Part shown: positions 11,375 to 21,976 of the stretch, piece after piece | How positions within the stretch are numbered: the stretch's first letter is position 1 | How the letters are laid out: each line of letters begins with the position of its first letter | Source of the DNA: Cryptomeria japonica | Taxonomy: Eukaryota; Streptophyta; Pinopsida; Cupressales; Cupressaceae | Direction: 5' to 3' | Length of the DNA stretch: 64,000 nucleotides | Assembly: GCF_030272615.1 (NCBI RefSeq) | Contig: NC_081406.1 | Span: forward strand, 190,707,891-190,771,890 | Program-made: the position numbers and the translations under genes | Notes under the pieces: model-generated | Databases searched by the model: none | What the model was told of the DNA's origin: nothing | The model's input: the letters and a program-made list of their open reading frames with translations, nothing else

Positions 11375-13396
11375 ATACCCTTTTCAATATCTTCCCACTA
11401 ATTATAGTGATCATGGGGAAATGATCTAGATAATGGAGTTTAGGCCATGGTTCAATAGTTGGGAAAAATTCATCACTTTTGTCTACCCATTGATAGAAAG
11501 CCCTTTCAAGGGTTCCTTAGGGACCAATTCATTCTACATAGATTGATTATATGTAGAAACCCTAGAATTGGCAAGCGATCGTGTTTGTCACATGATCCTT
11601 GTACTCATGTTAGCATGCTCACCGATATATATAAATTGAGATAAACTAATAGAGATAACAAATATAAATTGAAGATAGTTGAGAGACATGATATACAAAG
11701 AAAATAACTTTTGAGACATTATTGTAAGTTTGTAAGTATGATAGTAGTTCTTTATAAATTTAACATTCTTTTACTATTTTGTTAATTGTTATTTAATTTT
11801 AGTCTACCTATAGTATTGTTGGTGTGTAGATATGTTGCACTCTAATACTTGATCAAGCACAATCATCTTGTGATTATGAGAATTAAGTATAAGATCTTGA
11901 ATAGGTTCTTTGCATTCAATTTTCCAGGGAGAAGCAAAATAAACAAATATGCTTAAGAAGATATAGAAATGAACTTAATAGAAGGAAATGGCCAAAAGGT
12001 CATTCACTGGATAACAATAATCAACAAATCCATAACATAAGAATTCACAAATTAAAGAATCACAAGTGTTTCAATTCACAATGACAATGGTTTCATATCC
12101 CATCCTTTATGGGTACCCTTGGACACACCTATTGGCCACTAGACTTTGATCACCCTTTCAAGGCTTGATCCAACATTACAAGGCAATATAAACATCATGG
12201 TAAACTAGTCTTGGGCTTGTGACATCATAACAAGTGCAAATTAGTGGATCTCAACAATGCCACACATACTATCATTGATGGTTACTAGTCCTTTGCAATT
12301 GGGACTGTCAACATTGATGACCAAAGGCAAAATCAACACATCTATGCCTTTAAAAAAAAACCCTTGAAACTGACTTGTAGAACCTACAAAGGAAATAGGA
12401 TTAGTCTCTTGGACTTCCAACCTCACAAACCCTCCAACAAGACTCTGTTTTGCAGCAATGAAACTAGTAATTTCAATAGTGCTTGTGTTCTTCCTTTACA
12501 ACATGATCTCCAACCTTGTTTATCGGATGCATAGGGCCCCCACACATCTCTCTATCACCAAACACAAGGTGAATTGATCTCTATTAATTTAACATGGTGT
12601 ATATTCAATCTTGTTGTCCTTAAATGTCTGATACATGGAGATATCAGACCCTCAATCCTTCACCACAAATACAATGTGAGAAAGAGAGAGCGATCTTAGC
12701 ATAGAAATGCTTCCATGAAGAAATGAGAAAGGCACCTCAAAATATAAAGGTGAGAGTGGAGTTGCAAATTTAACTCCCAAGTCTAAGCATGCCATCTAAC
12801 ATCCTATGTGTTTGCAAAGAGCCACAATCCTCATACAGAGAAAATATAATATTCCACATATTTGGAATAAATAAAATGAGATGAGACAACTCAAATAAGA
12901 CAAAGGACTTGTAGGGATTCCTTAGGAATATTCCTACAAGTAACAAGTAAATAGAAATTAACTTTAAGTAAAGGTTAATTCCCAACAATAATAAATGACA
13001 TAGAAAGTAAAATAGAAGATTAGAGTTAGTTATCAAGAGATATAAGTAAATAATTAAGAAGCAAAAAGTCACAACAGCTTATAATAACATGAATACAAAA
13101 TAAGCTACAGGAGTGGATACATATATTGGAAGGAAGGGAGACAAAACCAATCAATGAGAAAAATAGCTCTAACTACCAAAAAATAGTGGGATTTACACTC
13201 ATAAAATATGCCACCTACCATAATATTCGTCTATGGTCAGTTTGACCCACTCACTTATAAATAATCCAACTAAACTGAATGTGTAGGAAAATAAAATACA
13301 TCCAACTAAAAATTAATTAGAAACCTATAATATAACACCATCCTTATGTGTAGACTAGGTGGGTGAAATGATGGGTCCTAGCAATTGAATTTTTAT
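11375..13396. other. Unassigned non-coding region
   Basis: No gene is supported. The part around 12530-12660 has short words in common with 9400-9530 (CACACATCTCT, GATACATGNNGAATATCAGACC-like), which hints at two very diverged copies of one repeat. I could not delimit it. Confidence 0.35.
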
Positions 13397-13446
13397 GATA
13401 TACATATATATATATACATATATATATATATATGTATATATATATG

Positions 13447-13478
<32 letters not shown>

Positions 13479-13577
13479 CATATATATATGTATATATATA
13501 TACATATATATATATATATACATATATATGTATATATATATATGTATATATATATACATATATATATATATGTATAC
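13397..13577. repeat. TA-rich microsatellite with TACATATA/TATGTATA variants
   Basis: About 180 bp of TA dinucleotides are interrupted at regular places by single C or G bases, giving TATACATATA and TATGTATATA units. The open frames here encode only Ile-Tyr repeats and are artefacts. Confidence 0.95.
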
Positions 13578-14560
13578 AAATAGATTCTCCTCAAGAGAAG
13601 AAACCCCTTATAAAAGAGAGATAAAACCCAACCCATAAATAATGGAAAAAAAACCACCCAAGTAGAGAGAAATGAAGGGCTAAGTATACCTTAAAGAAGT
13701 AACCTCTTACATCTCTAGAAAATATCATATATGAAAAAACTTATTGTAAAGTGTTTTGTGAAGGTGTTGACATCTATTTGGAATTTAGGAGGTGTTGGAC
13801 ATGAACTATTGATCTGTGAATAAGCTCTTGATTCTAGTGAATGTGAACCTCTATGTGACTGGTGCTATGAAATTTTTATGGTATTAGAGTTTTTATAGAA
13901 TATGATAAATGGTCATTCGAGCTAGATACCAAACTTGGGGAGAATATGTTGAAGGCAAATGGATTTTTCTACTAAGATAGAGTTGTACCATTCTCATTAG
14001 GTTGATGACCTAAAATGGAAACTTGATGGGTGGCAATGTTGAAAACATGCAAGGGAGTCAAAGGATACAAGCTTAAGAAAAACATCCAAAGTAGGTTTCA
14101 AGTAGATAAAGTCATTGCAAACCAAATGTGACTCATACAACTAACTTATGAAAAGAACAAAGAAGAACAAGAACAAGTAACTTAGATAAAGTAGATAAAG
14201 TCATTTCATCTCCTTGATTGGGTTGTTCTTCTTCCATTGGTGTTGTCTCTTCCTTTTCTAGAAACTTGGCTTTAAAGGCTCTTGTATTTGGGTTAGCTAA
14301 TTCCCTATCAGCACTAGAGTTTCTCCCTTTGATCCCATTTTTAATAGATTTACCAGTACTCAGTGGTTCATACAGTCCTCTTAGGAGTTGGACCATCTCA
14401 ACCATGGTGTGCCTCATATTAGCTTGAAACCAGTGTGCCTCATATTATCTTGAAACCTATGCCCCCTATTTGTAGCTGATGGGGATAGAATACCATTCAT
14501 TGTACATATCAATGAGGTGTGCTTTACATCTAGATAATAATCAATTTTTTTTTCTTTTTT
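13578..14560. other. Unassigned region with possible gag-like fragment on the minus strand
   Basis: A minus-strand open frame at 14133-14417 encodes 94 residues, polar and charged (MVEMVQLLRGLYE near its start, then KEETTPMEEEQPNQG). This resembles the N-terminal part of a retroelement Gag, but there is no diagnostic motif. A TGGTATTAGAG word near 13879 resembles a tRNA-Met primer-binding site on the plus strand. Neither is enough to call an element. Confidence 0.3.
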
Positions 14561-14983
14561 TTAAATAAATAGCTGTCAGAATTCTGACAACAACTAAACT
14601 TTGCACCGATGGCCAAATCGTCAGACCAACAAAATTCTCGTCGGTGCAAAGTTTCTAGTTGCCATCAAAATTCTGATGCCAACTAAAGAAACATCCAATG
14701 AGGATGTTGTATGTCTGATGACACTTCCTTGTTGGACGGTCATCGATGCATATTACTGGGGCAGAGTCAAAATTTTGATGGCCATCTAACGACATTTTTG
14801 GTTGGAGGAGCGATCATGGCCACCGTCGGAAGAGTTCACGATGTCGTCAAAATTCTAATGTTCAATGGCATTGCCGAGAAGTCCAACAATGAGTTTTTGA
14901 TGGCTTCATTTGTTGGCAGTCTGACAAAAAGTAGTCAAAATTTTGATGATAGGCCTTAGAAATTAGCCCTAAATGTACTAGTG
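14560..14983 (-). mobile_element. CACTA-like DNA transposon terminus with subterminal repeats
   Basis: Read on the minus strand from 14983 the sequence begins CACTAGTACATTTAGGGC, the hallmark start of a CACTA (En/Spm-type) terminal inverted repeat. Inwards it carries repeated words, (G)TCAAAATTYTGATGGC, at least four times on the plus strand, as expected of subterminal repeats. There is also a 14-bp inverted repeat, AAACTTTGCACCGA near 14598 against TCGGTGCAAAGTTT near 14641. The junction interrupts a gypsy reading frame. No second CACTA end was found to the left, so the other end is lost or diverged; the left boundary is approximate. Confidence 0.65.
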
Positions 14984-14999
14984 TTACATCTGGTCTTGA

Positions 15000-16225
15000 A
15001 TAAATTCCTCCTTTGCAAGGGCTCCTCATCTCTTTCGATATGACACAAAGCTCTCCTCATCATCAACAGTTCTCCATCTTCTGGTTTGTTAGCTGATCTG
15101 GTGGGGCTTTCTTCTACCAGTGTTGTCCTCCCAGTGTTCTCTATCTTCTTACACTCAAAAGCACGATGTCCTTCTCCTCCACACTTATATCAAGTTCCTT
15201 TAAACACTCTCTTATCTTGTCTTCTATTATCTTTTCCAAAATGTTCACTCTGGTAGCCATTTGGTTCTGTATGAATTACCTTCTTTGCTTACTTCCTTGT
15301 TCTTGTTCTGATCTGTACAGGCTCCTCTTCCTATGGTATATCCTCTTCCTCCTTGAAATATTCCTCCAGAAAACCTTCCACCTCTACCTCTCTTTCTTTT
15401 CTCATGTCTTTTGTTCAACTTCTCTTTTGCTTTCAGGGCATACTGGTAAGCTTCTTCAACACTTTGCAATTTGATCAAACTAAGTTCATCTTGTATAGAC
15501 ATCCTCAATCCATTCAAATACCTTGAAACTTGTTTAACCTCATCATCAACATGTCTAGATATGATATTCAACCTGTAGAATGATTCGGTATACTCCTTTA
15601 CACTACATTCCTTTTGCTTCAAATTATCCAACTTTCGAAATAGATTCACTTGATAATCAGCTAGCATAAATTTTGATTTTAACTTAGCAACCATCTGATC
15701 CCATGTTTCGATTTTCTCTTTACCTCTTCTCTGTCTATCAACCTGCAAATGCTCCCACCAAAGAGATGCATGACCTTTCAACCGGGTATAGGCATACTTC
15801 ACCTTTCTTTCTTCTGTTGTGTTCTCAAAATTAAAATATTTACCCATCTTCGAGATCCAATCCATCAATTCATCTGAATCCAACTTTCCATCATATTTTG
15901 GTGGGGTAAAATGTGGTTTAGAATTCTCCCTACTTAAAACCCTTAAGAACCTTCCTTCATATGGATCAATCACCCATGGGTTTACTTGTTATGTCAGGGC
16001 TTCTTCTCCTTCATCTTCACTCACATCTTCAATATGTCGGTCTCTTCTCTAGGCTATCTCAATGGCTTCCAACCAGGCTGCAATTCCTTGCAACATTTCC
16101 ATCACAAGAGGATATCCATTCCCATGCACTCCACCATTCCTATTTCCTCTACAGCTGCAGGTCGGATCCACAGTCCACCACCCTACAACAAAATTCTCAG
16201 GACAAGGAAATCTCCAAAATGAAAG
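15000..16225 (-). pseudogene. gag: Ty3/gypsy gag remnant
   Basis: The longest intact part (15245-15973) encodes 242 residues with the gypsy capsid signature: PPKYDGKLDSDELMDWI, then ASLWWEHLQ and a K/R-rich G-patch-like region with GGRFSGG. Downstream, in another frame, a zinc knuckle (KCGGEGHRAFEC) is seen whose first Cys position is a stop (minus-strand TGA at 15189-15191). This is followed by an ELLMMRRALCH-like stretch that in gypsy elements leads into the protease. The reading frame is cut by the CACTA-like insertion at 14983. Upstream of 15973 the N-terminus is shifted and stop-riddled. Capsid protein of a retrotransposon; non-functional here. Confidence 0.85.
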
Positions 16226-16227
16226 CT

Positions 16228-16242
16228 CACTTTGATACCGCT
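16228..16242 (-). other. Primer-binding site of the minus-strand gypsy element
   Basis: On the minus strand the sequence is AAGCGGTATCAAAGTGAG, close to the TGGTATCARAGC complement of initiator Met tRNA. It lies directly inside the presumed LTR edge at 16243 and upstream of gag, as expected. Confidence 0.6.
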
Positions 16243-17019
16243 TGGTGCAGTCACCAGTTAGGAGGGACCTCAAAGAGATCAGTCTAAACTGGTCAACAAG
16301 AGTAAATATAATGGAAACACAAGGATATGATGGAGGCAGTGCAGAATTGAATAAATTATATCATGAAAATTGATTACAAGAAACCGGTAACATCCAGGAT
16401 ACAAGATTAGGCTCATTGGCCTACTACAAACATGCTCAATTAAATAACAGGTCATGACTGAGACCTCAAAAATCTTGATCTAGCTTCTATGTTCTATATT
16501 TTCTCTGATCTACATTCTAATGCTCAATTATAATGATTTATATGATCCAAGGGGATTTGGTCAACCCAAAAGGATCAAATGTCGAACAACAAGACCAAAC
16601 ATGTAAAACCAACAAGGTTGGCCTCTGCCATAGAGATTCCTCCAGAAAATCCAAAGGATGAAGTGCAAATCAAAGGGAAGGTCAGCCACATGCCAAGGAA
16701 CATCAGAATCAATGGTCAGGGCTCTCCAAGCTACGAAAGGGATCTGGTAGATTCACCAAAGCAAATAGATCCAACCGGTTTCAGTGCTAGAAAACTGTCT
16801 TGGAAATCGGAATTGATAACTTGCCAGAAAATGATCCAAATGCTCTGTAGTTTAGGAATAAGGAAGATGATCAAGTCCTCAAGAAAAAGTCAACTCTTCA
16901 AGATCCAGTGAGCCAATTCCATAAAATACAGAATGAAATGCTGAAACTGCAAAACAGAAAGCAAACCAGAAAGGAAATATTTTTGGTTGATGCAAGATTG
17001 CCAAGAACCGGGGGTGCTC
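16243..17019 (-). repeat. Probable 5' LTR fragment of the minus-strand gypsy element
   Basis: The edge at 16243 reads TGGTGCAG on the plus strand, so the minus-strand LTR would end in CA next to the PBS. The far edge is not defined: somewhere before 17020 the sequence passes into the Copia D remnant. No second LTR is present in the window. Confidence 0.45.
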
Positions 17020-19773
17020 CTGCATCAAGTATCCTTAGGAAAAGGCTTCATGAGGATATCTACAATTTTTTCCTTTGTAGATATATACTCCAATCTGACT
17101 TCCTTCTCATTCATCTTTTCTCTTAAGAAATGAAACTTGATTGATATATGCAACACCAGATTCTTAGAAATGTTGATAGCACTTTAATTATCATAGTATA
17201 CAACAATAGGCTCATCAAAAACAACTCTGATATCCTCCAACATTTGCTTCATCCATATCACCCAAGTAAAATTGCTAGCAGTAGAAAGGTATTCAACTTC
17301 TACAGTAGGTAGATAAATTGCATTTTTCTTCATACTCATCCATGAAACCGACTTCTTACCCAAGAAAAAATGTACCACCACTAGTACTCTTCCTGTCATC
17401 AACATCACCTAGCCAATCAACATCAGTAAAATCACTCAAACTAAATTCATCATCTTTAGGATACCACAAACCAAAATCAATGGTCTCTTTCAAATATCTA
17501 AAAATTGTCTTTACGACAACAACATAAGATTCCTTAGGACTAGCTTGAAATCTAGCTATAAGACAAATAACATTCATAATATCTGGTCTAGTCTGAGTCA
17601 AATACAACAATTAACTAATCATAGACCTATATTTGGTTTGATTTTCTTTCGAAGAATCATCACCTTTAGTCAACTTACATCTGGTCACTATAGGGGTACC
17701 AACTAGCTTTGAATCATCTAACCCAAACTTCTTCAAAAATTCCTTCACATACTTAGACTGACAGATAAAAATACCTTTATCAAACTAAATAATTTACAAT
17801 CCCAAAAAGAATTTCATCTCACCAATCATGAACATTTCAAACTCATTCTGCATATCATCAACAAACTTCTTGCAGAAACCATCATTTCCATTAAAAATAA
17901 TATTATCAACAAAAACTTCAACAATTAAGATGGTACCTTTACTGAATTGTAGCTTCATCAAATACTTATCCAATTTGGCATACCAAGCTCTTGGGGATTG
18001 CTTCAATTCATACAATGCTTTCTTCAATATGCAAACCATATCTTTCTGATCTAACAACTGAAATCCATCGGGTTTCTCAATATAAACTTCCTCTTCCAAC
18101 TCTCCATTAAGAAAGGTTGACTTTGCATTCATTTGATAAACTTTGAAATCTTTGTAAGCAACATAAGCATGAAATAATCTAACAACTTCATTTTTTGTTA
18201 CCAGAGAAAAAGTCTCCCCAAAATTAATTCCTTCCATCTAAGAATAACCCTTACAAACAAGTCTTTCTTTATTCCTAACCACTTCACCTTTTTCATTTAG
18301 TTTATTCTGAAACAACCATTTAATTCCAATTACATTTGTATCCTTAGGTCTGGGAACAAGAATCCACGTATTATTCTTTTCAATCTGGTTCAATTCGTCT
18401 TCCATTACTTTAACCCAATTTTCATCTTTGCATGCTTCATTAACATCTTTAGGTTCAATAATAGAAATCAAGCAATACTCTTCAACAATTATTCTACTAG
18501 TCATCACACCTTTATTCTTATCACTTATGATCTGACTCTCTGAATGATTCGACCTCACATACCTGGGAGTCTTAGGATTTTTCTGATTTCTAGACTCTTG
18601 AGCTCTTTCTTATGAACTAGCACTTGTACCTTCTCCTTCATTCTTAGGCAATCTGAATTTGATTTTGGGTCTGCACTTGCTTTCCTTTATCTAAACTAAC
18701 AACCTGATCATCTAAATCATATTTGGAGCATTTGGGCTAAAACTCATTTCATTCATCAACCTTCACATTAGCACTCTCAACTATCTTTCTCAATCTCTTA
18801 TTATAACACCGGTAGGCCTTGGTCTTAGTAGAATAACCAAGAAAAATTATTTCATCACATCTAGCATCAAACTTCCCTAGATCTTCATCTCTTCTGATAT
18901 AACATTTATTACCAAATTTTTTGAAATATATAACTGTAGGAACATGACCAAACCATAACTCATAAGGAGTCTTACTGGTATCACCTTTGATCTACACCTA
19001 GTTACAAACGTATACAATAGTACTCACATCTTCTTTCCAATAGATATGCAAAATATTTCCTCCAATCATCATCATTCTAGCAACTTCCTAAATTTTTTTG
19101 TTCTTCCTCTCCACAACACTATTTTGTTGAGGGGTTCGCAAAGAAGATAACTATCTCTTCATCCCATGCTCTTTACAAAATACATTGAACTCACCAAAAG
19201 TGAATTCACCTCATTTATCAGATCTCAGACACCTCAACTTCAATCCAGACTATGTCTCGACCATAGTTTTGAAAATATTGAACTTCTCCAATGCTTCAGA
19301 CTTTTCCTTTAAGAAAGTAATCCACATCATCCTTGAATAGTCATCAATCAACAACATGAAATACTTGTCTCCCTGCAAGCTTGTCACTTTGGAAGGACCA
19401 CACAAATAAGTATGCACAAGATCCAATATCCCATTAGAACTATACTCTTTGCTTTTCAAATAAACTCTTATCTACTTCCCTAATTGACAATCCTTACATG
19501 CCAGATTAGTAGGCTTTACCAACTTAGGAGATCTCTCACTACTTGAGTAGAACTTATTTTAACCATGCAATCAAAATTTACATGACACATCCTTCTATGA
19601 GCCATAACCAACTTTCATCAATCTGAGAAATCACACAAATTTTACCACTAGCATTCAAGTGAAAGATATTACCTTTAGTCTTTGTACCTAATGCAATCTC
19701 AATTTCAGAACCACTCAAGATCTTACACTTGTTATTCTTGAATTGCAAATCATATCCCTTGTCAACCTATAGA
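17020..19773 (-). pseudogene. pol: Copia D: truncated Ty1/copia pol remnant (integrase, RT, RNase H)
   Basis: Minus-strand reading gives, in order: C-terminal part of protease/GAG-pre-integrase (LQF...DKG near 19740-19770), integrase core (19250-19459 and flanks), RT (17794-18558) and RNase H (17184-17610, with FTDVDWLGDVDDRKSTSGG). Frames are broken by many stops and shifts. Two catalytic positions are changed: the first integrase Asp in HTDLCGP reads HTYLCGP, and the RT motif FVDD reads FVDN (about 17884-17914). Gag and the protease active site are missing because the copy stops exactly where the Tat-type LTR begins. It is most similar to Copia B and C. Confidence 0.9.
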
Positions 19774-20017
19774 TGCTTCAATTAATTATTTTTAATTAAT
19801 TTAACCCTCCTACATAATTAATTTATATAATTATGTTAGCCTTTATTCTTCTCAATATTAATTGAATTGAATTTAATTAATATTGTCACTATGGTCTGTA
19901 TAGTTGATTAATTTAATAAATCAATTTTTCCTTTTTCTTCTAAAGTCCTCAAAAATTAATTCTTCTTAATCCCCCCTTTAATTAATTAATTTCAATTAAT
20001 TAATTAATCCATGTGAA

Positions 20018-20846
20018 TCAGTGAAAACTTTAAAAAACCCACTCTCAAAAAATTGTATAAAATCTTGGCTAATATTTAAATTTTTTAAAAAGAAAATAAT
20101 AATTTTTATTGGTGAATCGTTCCTTTTCTAATGAAAAATATTAATTTTATTGGCAAATTTTTTTATATCAAATTTTGTTGGTAGAAAATATTGGCAAATA
20201 TTGGAAAATAATAAGAGTATGCATTAATTACTATTCCAAATCCTTTTATTTAAAAAAAAATATTTTTTTATAGAAAAGTAAAGGCCTAAAGGTGGAAATC
20301 ATTAATGAGTTTAAGGGGTAGACTCTACTTTATTTAGTTTCTACCCTTAATTTAAAATAATCTAATAGACCTCTTTGTATTTTTTGAGATAAAATGTACC
20401 AACAATTTGTAACACTCATAGGGCCAAAAATTGCTTTTAGACCAATGATTTTCATTGAGGTCAACAATTCAAAATAAAGTTCAACTCCCACAAGCATTAG
20501 AACTTGTAAGTACAATTTACCTCCTGGAATATAATGAAGGTTGCTAGATTATATTTAAAATTAATGGTGGCAACTAAATATTGTTTATATAACCCTAAAG
20601 TAACTAATAATTATGGTATATTATTGGTGAATTAATTTAAATTTCTACAATAAATTCTAAAATGGCAAATCTTTGAGTTAAAAATTAATAAAATAAATTC
20701 TTTGGTGATTTAAATGACACTAAAATAAAAATTTGCAAAAATGTGGCGATTGAGTCACCTTAAAAGTTGAACTTATTAGCCAAATTTTGATTCCCAAATT
20801 AAAAAAAATAGCCAATGGTGAAAATTAGCCACTAAAAATTTCACTA
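20018..20846. mobile_element. hAT-like non-autonomous DNA element inserted in the gypsy 5' LTR
   Basis: The 3' LTR shows the empty site: TCCATGTGATTCCTAC at about 63100-63115. In the 5' LTR an 829-bp segment splits this site, flanked by CATGTGAA (20010-20017) and CATGTGAT (20847-20854), an 8-bp duplication with one mismatch. The ends are short imperfect inverted repeats: TCAGTGAAAACTTT on the left and, reverse-complemented, TAGTGAAATTTTTAG on the right. The 8-bp duplication and YAGTG-like ends fit the hAT superfamily. The interior is AT-rich with no coding capacity. Confidence 0.75.
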
Positions 20847-21617
20847 CATGTGATTCCTACGAATCACCTTTTTCTAATCTATCATTAGCTTAATTAGTTA
20901 TTCTAGAAACCCTCTTAATCCTACTTAGCATTATTCTTCAATTTTTTAATTACCCCCACTCATTGTCTCTTGTAGTCAAATCCTCCTACAAATCCCACTT
21001 GCTCCTAATCCCTGCTTAATTCTTCTAAATAGTCCCCTTAATCCCTTGTTAGTGGCTAATATCTATGATTAGACACAAAAGTCAACCATAGTCATTTATG
21101 ACTAAATCTTCTTGTCCCCCCCTCACCTTCCACCTTAAATTCTCCCTTTTTGGGTGAATGTGAAAATCTCACATTCTCCCATGCTTCTCATCTTCCCAAG
21201 GAATTTTAAAATTCCTTTTTCCTTTTCCAATCCCATGCATACAATATCTTGGAATTTTTTAATTTAATGTGCACCCCAATGAATTTTTAATTCCTTTTAC
21301 CCTTCCTAGGTGCATTGGGAACTCTTCCCCATGTACCTTGAGTGGTGGAGACAAGAAATGCCTTGATGTCAAATCTCTTGATCTCCACCCCCCTTGTCAT
21401 GTCATTGTCCCTTGATCCATGTGATCTCTTCCTCTCAATGCTATCCCTCCATTGCCTTTCATCTTGACCATCCATTTTTCTCCATCCAATTCTATAAATT
21501 GGGGTCTCCATCCCCTCATTTGACATCTCCAATCTTAGCAAGTTTATGTTTTCATCTTGAGTCCAATAATCCATTTAAGAGCCTACACTATGACCAAATT
21601 TCTTACATACCTACACT

Positions 21618-21741
21618 TAGCCACTTTCATCCCACTTGAGCATCCATCATACATTCATCAATTTAATCCTTGATCCATTTAGCCACTTTCATCCCACTTG
21701 AGCATCCATCATACATTCATCAATTTAATCATTGATCCATT
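21618..21741. repeat. 62-bp tandem duplication in the 5' LTR
   Basis: TAGCCACTTTCATCCCACTT begins at 21618 and again at 21680, with 62 bp per unit. The 3' LTR has a single unit near 63886-63947, so the duplication arose in the 5' LTR after insertion or differs between the LTRs. Confidence 0.9.
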
Positions 21742-21958
21742 TGTTGTGCATATTGGAGAGATTTCCACACCAATCCATTGAACTAATCAAATCAGGTTGG
21801 AGAAGGGGCACTACTTCAACCTTAGCAAAAGCTCAATCCGAGGAAGTAGGAAAAATTTGGGGAAGGTATAATGGTTATTTGTGCTTTTTAGTATTTATGC
21901 TTTGTGTTTTGGATCTCTTTAGCCATTACATTTTCCTTAGATTTTTCTCATCTTCATT

Positions 21959-21976
21959 TTGGCATGCCTAGTGGGA
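21959..21976 (+). other. Primer-binding site of the Tat-type gypsy element
   Basis: TTGGCATGCCTAGTGGGA directly follows the 5' LTR. TTGGCRYGCCYRGTGGGAC-type sites are usual at this position in plant Tat/Ogre-like gypsy elements; they pair with a tRNA other than initiator Met. I did not identify the tRNA. Confidence 0.65.

Larger units (their letters stand above)
19774..21956 (+). repeat. 5' LTR of the Tat-type gypsy element
   Basis: It is homologous to the sequence from 62894 on (for example TTGTCACTATGGTC, TTTTTGGGTGAATGTGA, CTATAAATTGGGGTCTCCATC). The left edge TG is at about 19774 and the right edge, TCTTCA, precedes the PBS. It is longer than the matching part of the 3' copy because of an 829-bp insertion (20018-20846) and a 62-bp tandem duplication (21618-21741). 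A TATA box, TCTATAAATTGGGG, is at about 21490-21503. Confidence 0.85.

Noticed and set aside
9400-12660. Apparent diverged direct repeat between 9400-9530 and 12530-12660
   Set aside because: Only a few short words match; without an alignment it cannot be separated from chance in AT-rich DNA.
13344-13657. Several overlapping frames of Ile/Tyr repeats on both strands
   Set aside because: They are the translation of the TA microsatellite.
16579-17126. Plus-strand frames of 110 and 72 residues
   Set aside because: They lie in the LTR fragment and at the end of Copia D, on the opposite strand to all coding evidence there, and have no family motif.
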